DNA of 64,000 bases from Bradyrhizobium sp. sBnM-33 (GCF_032917945.1 NZ_CP136624.1:8246001-8310000); one strand, 5' to 3'. Shown: positions 51,528 through 61,287, counted from the stretch's first letter. Notes: a model not told the origin generated them from the letters alone. Made by a program: numbers and translations.

Positions 51528-53150
51528 TTAGTAACCGATCGCCGCGCCATCGCTGCGCGGGTCGGAACCGCCGCTCAGCATGCCGTTCCGCCGGTCAATC
51601 GTGATGCCATGCGCATGGCCGGCCATTTCGTTCCAGGCGTCCCAGCGGTTGATGGTGTGGCCGCGTTGTGCGAGCGCATCGATCGTTTCGGCAGGGAACC
51701 GTCCCTCCATATGCAGCGTGTCGCGTGCCTCGCCGAGTGCGAAGCGACCGGACAGGAATCGCGGCGTCTCGATCGCCTCCTGAATGTCGAGACCGAAATC
51801 GATCATGGCCGCATAGAGCTGGAGCTGGATTTGCGGCTGGCCATCTGCGCCCATGCAGCCGAGCACGCTCCAGAGCTTGCCGTGGCGTTTGGCCATCGAG
51901 GCGATCAGCGTATGCAGCGGGATCTTGCCGGGCTCGAGGCGATTGGGATGGTTGCGATCCAGCGAGAAGTACGCGCCGCGATTTTGCAGGATCACGCCGG
52001 TGTTTCCCGCAACCACGCAAGAGCCAAATGCACCATACAGGCTCTGGATCAGCGATGCCGCATTGCCGTGACGATCGATGGCGGCGATATAGACCGTATC
52101 GCCGGCGAGGCTGCCGAAGGACGGGACCCTGTCCCACTTCAATGCCGACCTCCGGTCGATCAGCCGGCCGCGCAGGTCCGCGTATTCCTTCGATATCAGC
52201 CGCTCGACCGGCACCTCGGCAAACGAGGGATCGGCGAGCATCTGATCGCGGTCATGATAGGCAATCTGCTTGGCCTGTACCAGGAGATGGACATGATCGG
52301 GCCCGAGGAAATCCTTTCGGTGCAGTTCGTGCGGCTCGATGAGGTTGAGCATTTCGAGCACGGTAAAGCCTTGCGTCGGCGGCGGCGTGTTGAAGACGGT
52401 GACGTCGCGGTAGCGGCCAACCAGCGGCTCGCCCCAGACCGCCTTTTGCTGGCCGAAATCGGCCAATCGAAACAGGCCGCCGTTTTCGTCCGAGAAGCGG
52501 GCGATTTCAGCAGCGACTTCCCCTTGATAGAAGCCGGACCATCCATCGTCCGCGATCGACTGAAGCGTGCGGGAAAGGTATGCATTGGTGAGCTTCGCGC
52601 CTGGCTGTGCGGCCGTGCCTTGCGGAAAGAACAGCGCGGCGGCTTCGCGATCCCCAAGCAGATCGTCGCGCATCATCTCGATGAAGCTTGCGAGGCGGCC
52701 GGTGACCGGAAAGCCGTCGCGGGCATAGCCTATGGCGCTATCGAGCACGCGCTGCAGTGGCAATCGCCCATGGACGTTGTGAACCTCGATCCAGCTCGCC
52801 ACCGCACCGGGCACGGTCAGCGTCGCCGGCACGATTCCCCGCAGCGGGATTTCCTTCAACCCTCGCTGCTCGATCGACAAAAGCGTTGCAGCGGCAGCCG
52901 CCTTGCCGCCGCCATTGAGGTAGCGGATTTCGCCGCTGGCGCCGTCGTGAATGAGCCAGAACGCGTCGCCGCCGAGCCCGGTCATGTGCGGATAGACGAC
53001 CGCGAGCACGGCACTCGTCGCAATCGCGGCATCGATGGCGGAGCCGCCGGCGCGAAGCACGTCGAGGCCGGCCGCGGACGCCAGCGAGTGCGGCGACGTC
53101 ACCATGCCGTTTGACGCCAGCGTGACCGGCCGCCCGGTACGAATGTCCAA
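51528..53150 (-). CDS. ggt: Gamma-glutamyltransferase family protein
   Basis: A 540-residue Ntn-hydrolase that would split itself into large and small subunits. The cleavage site is GDTVYIAAIDRHGNAAS, with the threonine as the new N-terminal nucleophile. Other marks are the N-terminal MVTSPHSLASAAGLDVLRAGG, PHMTGLGGDAFW, the LTVPGAVASW block and PRSDGAAIGY at the end. There is no signal peptide, so it is cytosolic unless exported otherwise. Some members of this group act on other gamma-glutamyl or acyl substrates. A TTG start at 53150 is supported by GGGGAG 4 bases upstream; the next ATG is 15 codons in. Confidence 0.87.
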   Translation of the reverse strand: MDIRTGRPVTLASNGMVTSPHSLASAAGLDVLRAGGSAIDAAIATSAVLAVVYPHMTGLGGDAFWLIHDGASGEIRYLNGGGKAAAAATLLSIEQRGLKEIPLRGIVPATLTVPGAVASWIEVHNVHGRLPLQRVLDSAIGYARDGFPVTGRLASFIEMMRDDLLGDREAAALFFPQGTAAQPGAKLTNAYLSRTLQSIADDGWSGFYQGEVAAEIARFSDENGGLFRLADFGQQKAVWGEPLVGRYRDVTVFNTPPPTQGFTVLEMLNLIEPHELHRKDFLGPDHVHLLVQAKQIAYHDRDQMLADPSFAEVPVERLISKEYADLRGRLIDRRSALKWDRVPSFGSLAGDTVYIAAIDRHGNAASLIQSLYGAFGSCVVAGNTGVILQNRGAYFSLDRNHPNRLEPGKIPLHTLIASMAKRHGKLWSVLGCMGADGQPQIQLQLYAAMIDFGLDIQEAIETPRFLSGRFALGEARDTLHMEGRFPAETIDALAQRGHTINRWDAWNEMAGHAHGITIDRRNGMLSGGSDPRSDGAAIGY

Positions 53151-53176
53151 TTCACTCCCCCGAAGATACCGAGCGG

Positions 53177-53353
53177 TCAGGCGTCCGTCCGGTGCGAATC
53201 CGCCTGATCAAACAATTGTCGTAGGTGGCCTCGCAGACCTGAGGTGGCGAGACGCCAGCGCAAGACGGGCATTGATTGAGCGATGGCGGGCGCGGCGACG
53301 GCGGTGGAGGTGACAGCGACGCCGGCTGCCGTGAGGAGCTTCCTGCGATTCAT
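53177..53353 (-). pseudogene. Truncated Tat-signal remnant, probably of a TRAP-type binding protein
   Basis: A 58-codon frame begins with a strong AAGGAG 7 bases upstream. The protein starts MNRRKLLTAAGVAVTSTAVA, continues APAIAQSMPVLRWRLATS, and then turns into unrelated sequence before a stop at 53177. The first 38 residues are a Tat signal plus mature start as seen in TRAP (DctP-family) solute receptors, which are about 330 residues long. The rest of the receptor is missing. Its position between the amine oxidase and gamma-glutamyltransferase genes on the same strand suggests an internal deletion. A genuine short exported peptide is the alternative. Confidence 0.6.
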
Positions 53354-53398
53354 GATCAGTCTCCTTGCTTGATGAAAGAAAAAGCAATCCGCCGATCG

Positions 53399-55381
53399 TC
53401 AGCCGCAGCATGAACTCTTGTCGCGGTTGTCCCGGCTCGCAGCGTTGCGGTCGGGCGGCAGGTCCATCGCCGGGTTCTCGGCAAAGAAGCCGTTCGGCTT
53501 CAGGGTGAAGCCGACATATTCGACCGGCATCACCGGAAAATCCTCGGGTCTGCAGACATGTGTCGCCCCAAAACTGTGCCAGACCACGATATCCTGGTTC
53601 TCGATTCCTCGGTTCTGGGCGATATATTTCGGCAGACCATCGCCGCCGGCATGCTGGTTCGGAAACTCGCCGCTCGCGTAGCGCTCGTCGGGCGCATAGC
53701 GCGTCACCCAGACGTGCTTGGTCGCAAAGCCGCCGCGCGAGGTCATGTAGCAGCCCTCCTGCGCCAGCATCGCGGGCGCACTGTGCACGATCAGCTTATA
53801 CGCCGTCGGACCGCCGACGCTATTCTTTCGGTTGGGGTTGCTGATCTTCCAGTAGCGCCCGGTCCGCCCGTCGGCTTCTCGGGCCGCATCGCGCTCGCGC
53901 GAGAGCGTTCGGGCTGTGACATCGAAGACGTTGCCGTATGGGTTGTCCGTGCCCCACGGCCGCGGGCGGAATTCGTGTTCGGTGACGGTGTTGCCTTCGC
54001 CGTCGAGCATCATGTGCAGGCGGGCATTGAAGAAGTGCTGATGGGTTGGGCCGCCGAGATTCTCGGCAACCATGCCGCCCCACGGGTAGTCCTTGCCTGC
54101 GGCGATCGCCGCGGTCTGGATAATGCCGGTCAGTTTAACTTCGAGCTGGATGGTGCCGTCCTGATAAAAATACCAGAAGAAGCCGTAGTCGTAGTTTCCA
54201 ACAGTGGTGAAGAAGGAGATGGCGAGGCGGCGCGACCGCCGCACCTCAAACGTCTCGTTGCGGAATTCGTAATGCTTCCAGAGGATCCCGTAATCCTCTT
54301 CGTGCAGGCAGATCGCGTTCTTCATGATGCCGGGCTTGCCGTAATCGTCGGCGACCGGCACGTCGAAATAATGGATATGGCCGAGGCAGTCGCAGCCGAG
54401 TTCGAGCGCGTTGGCGAGCTTGCCCAGCCCATACTCGCCGGCATCGAAAGCGCATTTCCAGAAGTGGTTCGCGGTCGGATCGGCATAGGGCACGATCATG
54501 TCGGTGACGCTGGCACGGTAGATGATCGGCCGTTCGAGCGCACCGTTGCGGAACGATATCTGGTGCAGCACAAGGCCCTCGCGCGCGGTCCAGCCAACGC
54601 GGAACGACCAGTTCTGCCAAGCGACTTTCCAGCCCTCGACCGTAAAGCTCGGGCCTTCCTTCTGCACGACGTCGAGCGGTTTGACGTCCTTGCGCGTTTG
54701 CGGAATCGACGCCCGGTCATAGTTGCGCGACTTTTTCGGGATCGGGATAACGTCAGGCTCGTCGACCAGATGGACGATCCTGTTCTCGATCAGGTCGACC
54801 AGCGCGACTACGCCCTCGATCGGGTGCGCATAGCCGTTGTCCTTGATATTCTTGCGCCAATAGGACACCGCGCTGACCAGCCTGCGGCCCTTCTCCACCT
54901 CGCGGTCGAAATAGCCGGCCGAGAACGGATCGACCTGAACCAGCTCGATATCCTTGTCATCGAGGCCGCGCCGCTTCATCGCGCGCCGCCAGTCCGCGTC
55001 GGCCTTGACGATGTCGCCCACCTTGAACACCTCCTCGATCGTGATCGGCGGCTGGCCGTAAGGATGGGCCTTGGTCGAATACTCGCGCCACGCTGTCACG
55101 GACTTTGATTCAAGGTCCACGGTGGCGACATGGGTCGCGCCGGTCTTGCAGTCGAACAGGGTGGCGGCGGCCCGGCGTGGCAGTCCGGCCCCTGGCGTCC
55201 ATCCGAGGACGTCGGACTTGGCGGGCTCTTCGAGTTGCACATGGGTAAATCGCGCATGCGGACCGAGTCTCTTTTCTTTCTTCAATATTTCGGACGCCAG
55301 TGCGACTTCGGCCTCGCTGAGCGGGTCGAGCGGATGATCGGCATCTGTGCTTGTAGGTATCATATCGGACCGAACTTCCAT
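53399..55381 (-). CDS. Copper amine oxidase (primary-amine oxidase)
   Basis: A 660-residue quinoenzyme that oxidises primary amines to aldehydes, ammonia and peroxide. The topaquinone tyrosine is Y397 in TTVGNYDYG. The copper histidines are in THQHFF (447, 449) and near residue 614 in VWHSFGATHV. The catalytic base is probably D313 in AFDAGEYG. No signal peptide is seen, so it is cytosolic. The C terminus SSCCG is one I associate with Bradyrhizobium members. The ATG at 55381 is used; an ATG at 55363 is possible. It diverges from an AraC-type regulator, its probable activator. The substrate (for example agmatine, tyramine or histamine) is not clear. Confidence 0.92.
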   Translation of the reverse strand: MEVRSDMIPTSTDADHPLDPLSEAEVALASEILKKEKRLGPHARFTHVQLEEPAKSDVLGWTPGAGLPRRAAATLFDCKTGATHVATVDLESKSVTAWREYSTKAHPYGQPPITIEEVFKVGDIVKADADWRRAMKRRGLDDKDIELVQVDPFSAGYFDREVEKGRRLVSAVSYWRKNIKDNGYAHPIEGVVALVDLIENRIVHLVDEPDVIPIPKKSRNYDRASIPQTRKDVKPLDVVQKEGPSFTVEGWKVAWQNWSFRVGWTAREGLVLHQISFRNGALERPIIYRASVTDMIVPYADPTANHFWKCAFDAGEYGLGKLANALELGCDCLGHIHYFDVPVADDYGKPGIMKNAICLHEEDYGILWKHYEFRNETFEVRRSRRLAISFFTTVGNYDYGFFWYFYQDGTIQLEVKLTGIIQTAAIAAGKDYPWGGMVAENLGGPTHQHFFNARLHMMLDGEGNTVTEHEFRPRPWGTDNPYGNVFDVTARTLSRERDAAREADGRTGRYWKISNPNRKNSVGGPTAYKLIVHSAPAMLAQEGCYMTSRGGFATKHVWVTRYAPDERYASGEFPNQHAGGDGLPKYIAQNRGIENQDIVVWHSFGATHVCRPEDFPVMPVEYVGFTLKPNGFFAENPAMDLPPDRNAASRDNRDKSSCCG

Positions 55382-55517
55382 GGACGGGCCGCAGGTTACG
55401 GCGGTCCGAGACGGCGCGTCTTGAATGAACCTGCCACGTCCGGCCCTGGTTCGGGCCTTGCCAGAGCCACCAATCCTGCGCGACGCTGGGGGTTCATCAA
55501 CCGGATGTCGTCACGCG

Positions 55518-56462
55518 ATGCCGATCAGCGTCTCCACCGACCCGATCCGTCCGACGGAGCGTCAGGCCTTCTGGACCGAGGCGATCTGCCGGTCTTTCGC
55601 CAATATCGAGACCAAGCCGCTCGGCTCCGTCGTCATCAGCGGCCACTTCGAGTTCGTCGAGATCGGCGATGCCAAGCTCGTCCGCTTCGACAGCAGCCCG
55701 CAATGCTACACCCGCGATGCCAGGCTGGTGAGCCGGGCCGGCTCGGACGAATTCATGTTCGACTTCCAGCGGCGCGGGCGAAGCTCGATGGTGCAGGCCG
55801 GCAACGAAGGCACGATCGATCCCGGATATGGCGTGCTCTACGATGCACGGCGCCCATTCGAGGATCGGCTGTTCGGTCCCGAACAGCGCGCAGAACTGCT
55901 GATCGCAACCGTCCCCGCCGCATCGCTGTTGCGGTCCATTCCCAGCGCGGAGCGATTATGCGCCAGGCCGGTGCCGCTATCCGGGACGGTTGCGCGTTCG
56001 ATTGCCGCGATGGTCCGCGACGCGATTTCCTTATCCGACGCACCGGCACGACAAGACGAACCCGATATCGTCGCCTGTTTGTCGGCCCTGCTGCGTCTCG
56101 CCGCAGGCGCCAGCCATCAACTCACCCGTCCCAACCTGTTCCGCCTGATTGACACCTATCTCAGAGCCAATATCGCCGCTGTCCGACCAGTGCCGGCGCT
56201 CGCCGCCGAATTCGGCATCTCGGAGCGAACCTTCCATCGCATCTTCGCCGACCGCGAGACCACGTTCGAACGACATGTCCTGCATCTGCGTGCCGAGCTG
56301 TTCAAAGACCTGCTGCGGCAGCCTTCGCTGGCAACCGTTTCGATCGCCAGCCTTGCCCATCAGTGCGGCTTCGCCGATGCCGCCCATGCCGCGCGCGCGT
56401 TCAGGAACAAGCATGGCATCACGCCGCGGGATTTTCGCGCAAGCGTGCCGGTTCGGTTCTAG
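55518..56462 (+). CDS. AraC family transcriptional regulator
   Basis: A 314-residue regulator. The N-terminal region of about 180 residues resembles the AraC-binding-like domain, starting STDPIRPTERQAFWTEAICRS, with VRFDSSPQCYTRDARLV and the RRPFEDRLFG segment. Two helix-turn-helix motifs form the C-terminal domain: VPALAAEFGISERTFHRIFA and VSIASLAHQCGFADAAHAAR, ending RAFRNKHGITPRDFR. The start is uncertain: the ATG at 55518 fits the usual domain start, while an ATG at 55425 would add 31 residues. It is divergent from the copper amine oxidase gene and probably controls it. It ends 4 bases into the convergent epimerase gene. Confidence 0.82.
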   Translation: MPISVSTDPIRPTERQAFWTEAICRSFANIETKPLGSVVISGHFEFVEIGDAKLVRFDSSPQCYTRDARLVSRAGSDEFMFDFQRRGRSSMVQAGNEGTIDPGYGVLYDARRPFEDRLFGPEQRAELLIATVPAASLLRSIPSAERLCARPVPLSGTVARSIAAMVRDAISLSDAPARQDEPDIVACLSALLRLAAGASHQLTRPNLFRLIDTYLRANIAAVRPVPALAAEFGISERTFHRIFADRETTFERHVLHLRAELFKDLLRQPSLATVSIASLAHQCGFADAAHAARAFRNKHGITPRDFRASVPVRF

Positions 56463-57505
56463 GATGCGGCCATCGCTTGGCTTGTTTCGTGATAGCTGCG
56501 ATACCAGGCTGCGAACCTCTGGATGCCGTCCTCGATCGGGGTTGCCGGGCGAAAGCCAACGTCGCGCACGAGGTCATCGACATCGGCATAGGTGGTCGGC
56601 ACGTCGCCCGGCTGCATTGGCAGCAATTCCTTGTTAGCCTTGCGCCCCAACTCACGCTCGAGGATGTCGAGCACGAGCATCAATTCCTGCGGCTTGTTGT
56701 TGCCAACATTGTAGATGCGCCAAGGCGCGATGCTCGATCCCGGGTCCTGAATTCCGTCCAGCCCAGGCCCGGGCTGCCCGACCTGCGGCGGGCGATCGAT
56801 CAGGCGGACCAGCGCTTCGGTCACGTCGTCGATATAGGTGAAGTCGCGAAGCATCCGCCCAGCGTTGAACAACTTGACTGGATTGCCGCGAACGATCGCG
56901 TCCGCAAACACGAACAGCGCCATGTCGGGCCGATACCATGGGCCGTACACCGTGAAGAACCGCAAGCCGGTGCACGGGATTCCGTAAAGATGGCTGTACG
57001 AGTGGGCCATCAGTTCGTTGGCCTTCTTGCTTGCGGCATAAAGACTGATCGGATGATCCACATTGTCATGCACCGAGAAGGGCAACTTCCTGTTGGCCCC
57101 GTACACAGACGACGAGGATGCGAACAACAAATGGCGGCAGCCGTAGTGCCGGCATCCCTCCAGAACATTAGTGAAGCCGACCAGATTAGCGTCGACATAG
57201 GCATGCGGATCCTGCAGCGAATACCGCACGCCTGCTTGCGCAGCCAGATGGATGACGACGGGAAATCGATGGCGCGCAAACAGCGCCGGTATCGCGACGC
57301 GATCCGCCACGTCCAGCTCTTCAAACTGAAAACGCGGTTCGTTGCGCAGGATCGCGAGCCGGGCCGCCTTCAGTTGCGGATCGTAATATGAATTAAGGTT
57401 GTCGAGCCCGACTACGCGATGGCCCGACTGCAGCAACCGCTGCGCCACGTGGAATCCGATGAAGCCCGCGGCTCCGGTTACCAGAATTGCCTGATCCGGC
57501 ATCAT
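56459..57505 (-). CDS. UDP-glucuronate 4-epimerase
   Basis: A 348-residue extended-SDR enzyme making UDP-galacturonate from UDP-glucuronate. The Rossmann motif is VTGAAGFIGFHVAQRLL. The substrate-group marks are DNLNSYYDPQLKAARL, the catalytic SSSSVYG and YAASKKANE with the YxxxK pair, and FFTVYGPWYRPDMA. These match the LpsL/CapI type. GGAGGG lies 7 bases before the ATG at 57505; a second ATG follows at once. It sits 43 bases after the UDP-glucose dehydrogenase stop on the same strand. Together they turn UDP-glucose into UDP-galacturonate for exopolysaccharide or lipopolysaccharide. Confidence 0.93.
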   Translation of the reverse strand: MMPDQAILVTGAAGFIGFHVAQRLLQSGHRVVGLDNLNSYYDPQLKAARLAILRNEPRFQFEELDVADRVAIPALFARHRFPVVIHLAAQAGVRYSLQDPHAYVDANLVGFTNVLEGCRHYGCRHLLFASSSSVYGANRKLPFSVHDNVDHPISLYAASKKANELMAHSYSHLYGIPCTGLRFFTVYGPWYRPDMALFVFADAIVRGNPVKLFNAGRMLRDFTYIDDVTEALVRLIDRPPQVGQPGPGLDGIQDPGSSIAPWRIYNVGNNKPQELMLVLDILERELGRKANKELLPMQPGDVPTTYADVDDLVRDVGFRPATPIEDGIQRFAAWYRSYHETSQAMAAS

Positions 57506-57548
57506 GCGTGCACCCTCCACCAGCCGATGTCATGACGGCTCATGCTTG

Positions 57549-58868
57549 TCAGTACGCCACCGATTTCGGCCGCCCCACGCCGCAGTACAGAAAGCCGTTC
57601 CGCTCCACCTCCTCCGGAGAGTAGATGTTGCGCAGATCGACGATCACAGGACAGGCCATGATGGTGGACATTTCCTTGAGATCGAGTGCCCGGAACTGCT
57701 CCCATTCCGTGACGATGACGAGCGCGTGGCATCCCTTGGCGCATCGGTATGCATTGTCGCAAAAGGTGACGTTCTCGAACACCTTCTTCGCCTGCTCCAT
57801 GCCGACGGGATCGAAAATTCGCACCTCGGCCCCCATGTCCTGCAGTGCCGTGATCAGCGGAATCGACGGCGCATCGCGCATATCGTCGGTATCCGGCTTA
57901 AACGTTACACCGAGCACCGCAATGGATTTACCCCGGATGTTGCCGCCGAACGCATTCGCCACCTTGCGCGCCATCGCCCGCTTGCGCTGGTCGTTGACCG
58001 CGACCACCGTTTCCACGATGCGCACCGGCGCTTCATTGTCCTGACCGGTCTTGATCAGCGCCATCGCGTCCTTTGGAAAACAGGAGCCGCCGAAGCCCGG
58101 CCCCGCATGCAGGAATTTCTGCCCGATCCGGTTGTCGAGCCCGATTCCGCGCGCGACCTCCTGCACATTGGCGCCGACCTTCTCGGCAAGATCCGCGATC
58201 TCGTTGATAAAGGCGATCTTGGTGGCGAGAAAGGAGTTTGCGGCGTATTTCGTCAGCTCCGCGGTGCGGCGGTCGGTATAGAGGATCGGCGAGGCGTTGA
58301 GGTGAAGCGGCCGGTACACCTCAGCCATCACGCTGCGGGCGCGCGCATCATCCGTTCCGATCACGATCCGGTCGGGATGCTTGAAGTCGCGGATCGCCGC
58401 CCCTTCGCGGAGGAATTCGGGATTGGAAACGACGGCAACTTCGGCGTCGGGATTCTCTTCGCGGATGATGCGCTCGACCTCGTCGCCGGTCCCGACCGGA
58501 ACCGTCGATTTGGTGACCACCACCGCGTGCTCGGGCAGCACACCCGCGATCTCGCGCGCCGCCGCGTAGACATAGGAAAGATCGGCATGGCCGTCGCCGC
58601 GGCGCGACGGCGTGCCGACCGCGATGAACACCACTTCCGCATCTCCGACTGCAGATTTCAGGTCGCTCGAAAATGAAAGGCGGCCTTGGCCAACATTTCG
58701 CGCCACCAGTTCGGCCAGTCCGGGCTCATGGATCGGCATCTCTCCGTTGTTGAGGCTCGCAACTTTCTCCGCATTGCTGTCGATACAGACGACCTGATGG
58801 CCAAAATCGGAAAAGCACGCCCCTGACACCAGCCCGACATAGCCGGCGCCAATCATCGCTATATGCAT
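57549..58868 (-). CDS. ugd: UDP-glucose 6-dehydrogenase
   Basis: A 439-residue NAD-dependent enzyme giving UDP-glucuronate. The NAD motif is MIGAGYVGLVSGACFSDFGH, the catalytic cysteine is in GPGFGGSCFPKDAMAL, and other blocks are EPGLAELV, KSTVPVGTGDEV, NPEFLREGAAI and LGVTFKPDTDDMRD. Length is standard. AGGA lies 6 bases before the ATG at 58868. The epimerase follows 43 bases downstream on the same strand and uses the product. It fits the exopolysaccharide cluster that continues to the end of the window. Confidence 0.95.
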   Translation of the reverse strand: MHIAMIGAGYVGLVSGACFSDFGHQVVCIDSNAEKVASLNNGEMPIHEPGLAELVARNVGQGRLSFSSDLKSAVGDAEVVFIAVGTPSRRGDGHADLSYVYAAAREIAGVLPEHAVVVTKSTVPVGTGDEVERIIREENPDAEVAVVSNPEFLREGAAIRDFKHPDRIVIGTDDARARSVMAEVYRPLHLNASPILYTDRRTAELTKYAANSFLATKIAFINEIADLAEKVGANVQEVARGIGLDNRIGQKFLHAGPGFGGSCFPKDAMALIKTGQDNEAPVRIVETVVAVNDQRKRAMARKVANAFGGNIRGKSIAVLGVTFKPDTDDMRDAPSIPLITALQDMGAEVRIFDPVGMEQAKKVFENVTFCDNAYRCAKGCHALVIVTEWEQFRALDLKEMSTIMACPVIVDLRNIYSPEEVERNGFLYCGVGRPKSVAY

Positions 58869-58936
58869 TACGGTTCCTGTCTGAGAAGCCGCGCGGCCCA
58901 AAGGCCGCGCCGGCGGAAAGGCGGTGAAACGACGAG

Positions 58937-59725
58937 CTAGCTGCTCAATATCGATTCGCCGTCGAGATGACGGGGAAAGAAAAAGAAGTTGTTGACGTAG
59001 AACTGTCCATCCTTGCGCCCGCCGTCCGGCCGCAGCGCGTCGGCATCCTGAAGCCTGCGGGAATCGAACTGTTCCACTCCGATCACCTCGTTATCCTTCA
59101 GGAAGAACCCCCGATAGGATTTATTCCGGAAGAATTCGAACACCAAGCGCGTCGCCTCGGCGCGATGGCGGTCCTCCGCCTCGACCAGGAATACCGGCTG
59201 GCAGCGGTCCAGTAGTTCGACGGCGCCGTTCAGCACATTTAATTCGTGGCCTTCGACATCGATTTTCACGAACGCCACATCCTGGTCGATGACAGCGTCG
59301 AGCCGCGCGATCGGCACATGGGCTGAAACGACCCTCGCCGGTGAATCGGCTCGCGCCTCGAGCGAGGCAAGGCCGTACACCAAACCGTCTTCGCCTTGCG
59401 GGATGAACAACTCGGCATCGCCGTCATGATCCGACAGCGCGATCTCGTGGACGCTCACATTGCGCGCCGAGGTTCGGCGCAACAACCTCGCCATCTGCTG
59501 CGAGGGCTCGAAGGCATGAACCTGCCGGGAAAGGCGCGCCAGCCGCCGCGTGTAGAGGCCGCAGTTTGCGCCGACGTCCACCGTCACGGCGTCGTCGGGA
59601 ATGACCTTGTCGAGATAGGACAGTTCCCGCTCCGCCGATTTGGGGCGCTTCATGAAGTGCCATTGCAGCCATATCGAAGGAAACGCATCCTTCACCAGCT
59701 CCTTGACGTGTTGCTTTGTGTTCAT
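58937..59725 (-). CDS. FkbM family methyltransferase
   Basis: A 262-residue SAM-dependent methyltransferase. The SAM motif is VTVDVGANCGLYTRRLARL, followed by HAFEPSQQMARLL, VHEIALSDHDGDAELF and the family motif FVKIDVEGHELNVLNGA. Such enzymes O-methylate sugars of polysaccharides, which fits the cluster. The acceptor is unknown. GGGAGG lies 5 bases before the ATG at 59725; the longer frame upstream has no ribosome-binding site. It lies between the guanylyltransferase (87 bases upstream) and ugd (68 bases downstream). Confidence 0.87.
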   Translation of the reverse strand: MNTKQHVKELVKDAFPSIWLQWHFMKRPKSAERELSYLDKVIPDDAVTVDVGANCGLYTRRLARLSRQVHAFEPSQQMARLLRRTSARNVSVHEIALSDHDGDAELFIPQGEDGLVYGLASLEARADSPARVVSAHVPIARLDAVIDQDVAFVKIDVEGHELNVLNGAVELLDRCQPVFLVEAEDRHRAEATRLVFEFFRNKSYRGFFLKDNEVIGVEQFDSRRLQDADALRPDGGRKDGQFYVNNFFFFPRHLDGESILSS

Positions 59726-59812
59726 CGCTGCCTCCCTTGGTGTCGCGCGCGAACGCCTCGTTGCGGCGTGCGTCGTCCTCGATGAGGATGCTGCCTCCCA
59801 CCCCACCACACC

Positions 59813-61252
59813 TCAAACGCGGTCATAGATATCTTGCACGCGTACGATGTCGTCCTCCCCGAGATAGCTGCCCGACTGGACCTCGATCAGGTTGAGGGGA
59901 ACCTTGCCGGGATTCTCCAGCCGATGCATGCATCCCAGCGGTACGAAAATCGACTCGTTCTCGCGCAACAGGATTTCCTCGTCGTCGCGCGTGACGATCG
60001 CGGTGCCGTTCACCACGACCCAATGTTCGGCGCGATGATAATGTTTCTGCAACGACAACTTGGCGCCGGGATTGACGGTGATGCGCTTGACCTGAAACCG
60101 CTCCCCGGCGTGGATCGACTGATAATAACCCCAGGGACGATGGACGCTGTGGGTCTGGGTTGCCGAGCGATGGCCGTTTGCCTTCAGGCGCTCGACCAGT
60201 TTTCCGACATCCTGGTCGCGCTTCCGGCTGGTCACCAGCACGACGTCCGGCGACGTGGCGATGACGAGATCTTCGACTCCGAGCGCCGCGACCAGTTGCC
60301 CGTCGCCCCGCACGTAGCAACCCGAAGCGTCCTGCACTACCGCATCGCCGATCACGACATTGCCGGACGAATCCTTCTCCGCCATCGACCACAGGGCCGA
60401 CCAGCTTCCGACATCGCTCCAGTCGAACGTGGCGGGAACGACCACGGCGTTATCGGTCTTCTCCATGATCGCGTAGTCCATCGAAATCGATGGACATGCT
60501 TCGAACGCGCCTTCCTCGAGACGAAGAAAATCGAGATCGCGGCTGGCGCCCGTTAACGCCTTGCGACAGGCGGCCAGGACCTCCGGCGCGCGAAGCGCCA
60601 GTTCGTCGATGAACCGGCGCGCCGGCAGCAGAAATATCCCGCTGTTCCAGACGTGTTCGTCGCAGGCCAAGAGGCGCTCGACCGTCACCAGATCCGGCTT
60701 CTCGACGAAGCTGGCGACGTTACGAATGGGAGAAGCGGCTTCCAGCTCGTCGCCCATCCGGATATAGCCAAAGCCGGTCGCGGCCGAGGAAGGCCGCACG
60801 CCGAACAGGACGAATCGGCCGTAACGCGCGGCCGTGATGCCCGTCGATATGGCGGCGCGGAACGCAGCGTGGTCGTGCACCCAGTGGTCGACCGGCATTG
60901 CCAGAATCACGGCGTCGGGATCGGCCTCGCTGGCAAGCAACGCTGCAACCGCAACCGCAGGAGCGGTGTTTCGTCCGAACGGCTCGAGCACGATGGTCGG
61001 GCGATCGACGCCGACCGCGCGCAACTGCTCGCCGATCGCAAAACGATGCTCGGCATTTGCGATCACCATCGGATCGGTAAACAGCGACCGATCGTCGACC
61101 CGCAGCGCCGTTTGCTGCAGCAGGGTGTTCTCGCCGAGCAGCGAGAGCAGTTGCTTGGGATAGGTTTCGCGCGAAAGCGGCCACAGCCGCGAGCCGGCGC
61201 CGCCGGACAGGAGAACGGGTACGATACGGCCGCGCGGCTCGATCATCGGCAT
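59813..61252 (-). CDS. Mannose-1-phosphate guanylyltransferase/mannose-6-phosphate isomerase
   Basis: A 479-residue bifunctional enzyme producing GDP-mannose. The N-terminal nucleotidyltransferase has LLSGGAGSRLWPLSRETYPKQ, EPFGRNTAPA and the FVEKPDL motif. The C-terminal cupin isomerase domain (from about residue 355) has HRPWGYYQSIHAGERFQVKR, NPGAKLSLQKHYHRAEHW and FVPLGCMHRLENPG. Domain order and length are those of ManC/AlgA. The ATG at 61252 has AGGA 8 bases upstream; the longer frame overlaps the preceding gene. It is preceded by the priming sugar transferase in the same direction. Confidence 0.94.
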   Translation of the reverse strand: MPMIEPRGRIVPVLLSGGAGSRLWPLSRETYPKQLLSLLGENTLLQQTALRVDDRSLFTDPMVIANAEHRFAIGEQLRAVGVDRPTIVLEPFGRNTAPAVAVAALLASEADPDAVILAMPVDHWVHDHAAFRAAISTGITAARYGRFVLFGVRPSSAATGFGYIRMGDELEAASPIRNVASFVEKPDLVTVERLLACDEHVWNSGIFLLPARRFIDELALRAPEVLAACRKALTGASRDLDFLRLEEGAFEACPSISMDYAIMEKTDNAVVVPATFDWSDVGSWSALWSMAEKDSSGNVVIGDAVVQDASGCYVRGDGQLVAALGVEDLVIATSPDVVLVTSRKRDQDVGKLVERLKANGHRSATQTHSVHRPWGYYQSIHAGERFQVKRITVNPGAKLSLQKHYHRAEHWVVVNGTAIVTRDDEEILLRENESIFVPLGCMHRLENPGKVPLNLIEVQSGSYLGEDDIVRVQDIYDRV

Positions 61253-61287
61253 TGCATGGTCCTTCGATGTTGCGACTTTGAGATCGG

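Noticed and set aside
51174..53114. 646-codon plus-strand frame
   Set aside because: Antisense to gamma-glutamyltransferase, which has clear catalytic motifs.
53558..55108. 516-codon plus-strand frame
   Set aside because: Antisense to copper amine oxidase; the opposite strand has the topaquinone and copper motifs.
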